Below the pieces are notes generated by a model, which worked only from the letters and a program-made list of their open reading frames with translations, made no database searches and was not told where the DNA came from. The translations under genes were made by a program, and so were the position numbers. A DNA stretch of 5,234 nucleotides, from the NCBI GenBank assembly GCA_910588105.1, contig CAJUQD010000102.1, positions 1-5,234 on the forward strand, in the 5' to 3' direction. Of the stretch, positions 4,445 to 5,234 are shown piece after piece; within the stretch, counting starts at the first letter, position 1, and the number at the start of each line of letters is the position of its first letter. The DNA is from an uncultured Oscillospiraceae bacterium. Its GTDB lineage: Bacteria; Bacillota; Clostridia; Oscillospirales; Oscillospiraceae.

Positions 4445-5234
4445 TTATTCCTTTGCCATGGATTCAATGATGGCGTCGGCCAGGGAATCCAGCTCGGCGG
4501 CCTTGTCTGCGTGGAGGGAAGAGGCCAGGCTGAGCCGGTCGCCTAGCACAGTCATATTTTTCATCTCGTCTTCCAGGAACTTCTGCATCAAATCACCCGA
4601 CTTGACGGCCCAGGAGCCGTTTTCAATGATGGCGCAGGTGCGGTTTTGGAAATTCAAGGCCTTCAGGTGCATCAGGAAATCGTGCATCACCGGGTAGATG
4701 CCCAGGTTGTAGGTGACGGAAGCGAACACCAGGTGGCTGAGGCGGAAGGCCTCGCTCACCAGCTGGGACACATGGGTGTTGGACACGTCGTACACCCACA
4801 CGTTGGTGCAACCCTTCTCACAGAGCTTGGCGGCCAGGGCCTGGGCGGCGCCCTCGGTGTTGCCGTACATGGAGGCGTAGGCGATCATCACGCCCTGTTC
4901 CTCGGGCTGGTACTTGCTCCACTTGTCGTACTTGTCCACGAAGTAGAGCAGATCCTTGCGCCATACTGGCCCATGGAGGGGGCAGATGAATTTGATCTGG
5001 TCCAGGATGCCGCCGGCCTTCTTCAGCAGCGCCTGCACCTGGGGGCCGTACTTGCCCACGATGTTGGTGAGGTAGCGGCGGGCCTCATCGATCCAGTCCC
5101 GGTCGAAATTCACCTCGTCGGCGAACAGCTTGCCGTCCAGGGCGATGAAGGAGCCGAAGGCGTCGGCGGAGAAGAGCACGCCGTTGGTGGTGTCGAAGGT
5201 GACCATGGCCTCGGGCCAGTGGACCATGGGGGCG
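4445..5234 (-). CDS. Flavodiiron protein (A-type flavoprotein, FprA-like), C-terminal part; N-terminus beyond the window
   Basis: Flavodiiron proteins are soluble cytoplasmic enzymes that reduce O2 to water or NO to N2O, taking electrons from rubredoxin or a similar carrier, and protect anaerobes from oxidative or nitrosative stress. The visible 262 residues (APMVHWPE onward) hold the end of the metallo-beta-lactamase-like diiron domain and a complete flavodoxin domain. Counting from Met at 5227, diiron ligands are His3 (MVHWPE), Asp22 (FSADAFGSF) and His85 (CPLHGPVWR). The HxExDH ligand set lies outside the window. The flavodoxin domain runs from ~112 to 260 with the FMN phosphate loop YASMYGNTEGAA, then ASVTYNLGIYP and IIENGSWA around the isoalloxazine. 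The protein ends after the flavodoxin domain, with no fused rubredoxin or flavin reductase. The frame is open through the right edge; the Met at 5227 is internal (Ala-Pro precede it). The gene is convergent with the small ORF and appears intact. Confidence 0.95.
   Translation of the reverse strand, partial: APMVHWPEAMVTFDTTNGVLFSADAFGSFIALDGKLFADEVNFDRDWIDEARRYLTNIVGKYGPQVQALLKKAGGILDQIKFICPLHGPVWRKDLLYFVDKYDKWSKYQPEEQGVMIAYASMYGNTEGAAQALAAKLCEKGCTNVWVYDVSNTHVSQLVSEAFRLSHLVFASVTYNLGIYPVMHDFLMHLKALNFQNRTCAIIENGSWAVKSGDLMQKFLEDEMKNMTVLGDRLSLASSLHADKAAELDSLADAIIESMAKE

Noticed and set aside
1..5234. CRISPR array, tRNA or rRNA genes
   Set aside because: No regularly spaced repeats and no tRNA or rRNA signature sequences were seen on either strand.

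Overview
The window looks like a piece of chromosome from a strictly anaerobic, fairly GC-rich Firmicute, probably a gut Clostridia of the Oscillospiraceae type. This is inferred from strong AGGAGG ribosome binding sites, GTG and TTG starts, a flavodiiron protein gene, and phage-type genes (Fn3 tail protein, SPSTQE-type amidase, serine recombinase) of the style common in that group. No rRNA or tRNA marker is present, so the genus cannot be fixed.

Layout. Bases 1-924 (+) hold the broken 3' part of a phage tail/surface protein gene with two fibronectin type III repeats. It carries an apparent one-base frameshift near 172 and is joined in frame at about 772-777 to the last ~50 codons of an IS30-family transposase. 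Bases 925-1215 are non-coding, with a hairpin at 948-978. Bases 1216-1458 (+) hold a small ORF whose last ~55 codons look like a real C-terminal domain, closed by a good intrinsic terminator at 1463-1497. Bases 1459-1808 carry no convincing gene. On the minus strand, 2537-1809 encodes a phage-type N-acetylmuramoyl-L-alanine amidase with an SH3 domain. It lacks its normal first residues and its ribosome binding site, and starts about 20 bases after the stop of a large serine recombinase gene (3898-2558, minus). Bases 3910-4190 are an AT-rich then GC-rich intergenic region with a dyad, a plus-strand promoter candidate and an operator-like palindrome. A 58-codon ORF with a TTG start follows (4191-4367, +). 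Its 3' end lies in a perfect 19-bp inverted repeat that also serves as terminator candidate for the minus-strand flavodiiron protein gene (5234-4445), which runs off the window.

Interpretation. Bases 1 to about 4090 read best as a collapsed prophage or a patchwork of prophage remnants: tail protein, IS30 scar, cell-wall-domain remnant, lysin and integrase, with at least two deletion-type junctions (fn3/transposase and recombinase/amidase). The recombinase looks intact and might still be active; the amidase has all its visible domains but a doubtful start. The flavodiiron gene, for reductive detoxification of O2 or NO, is ordinary host metabolism and marks the return to chromosomal backbone. 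I see no convincing new defence or other undescribed system; the junctions, the small TTG ORF and the palindromes deserve the second look.
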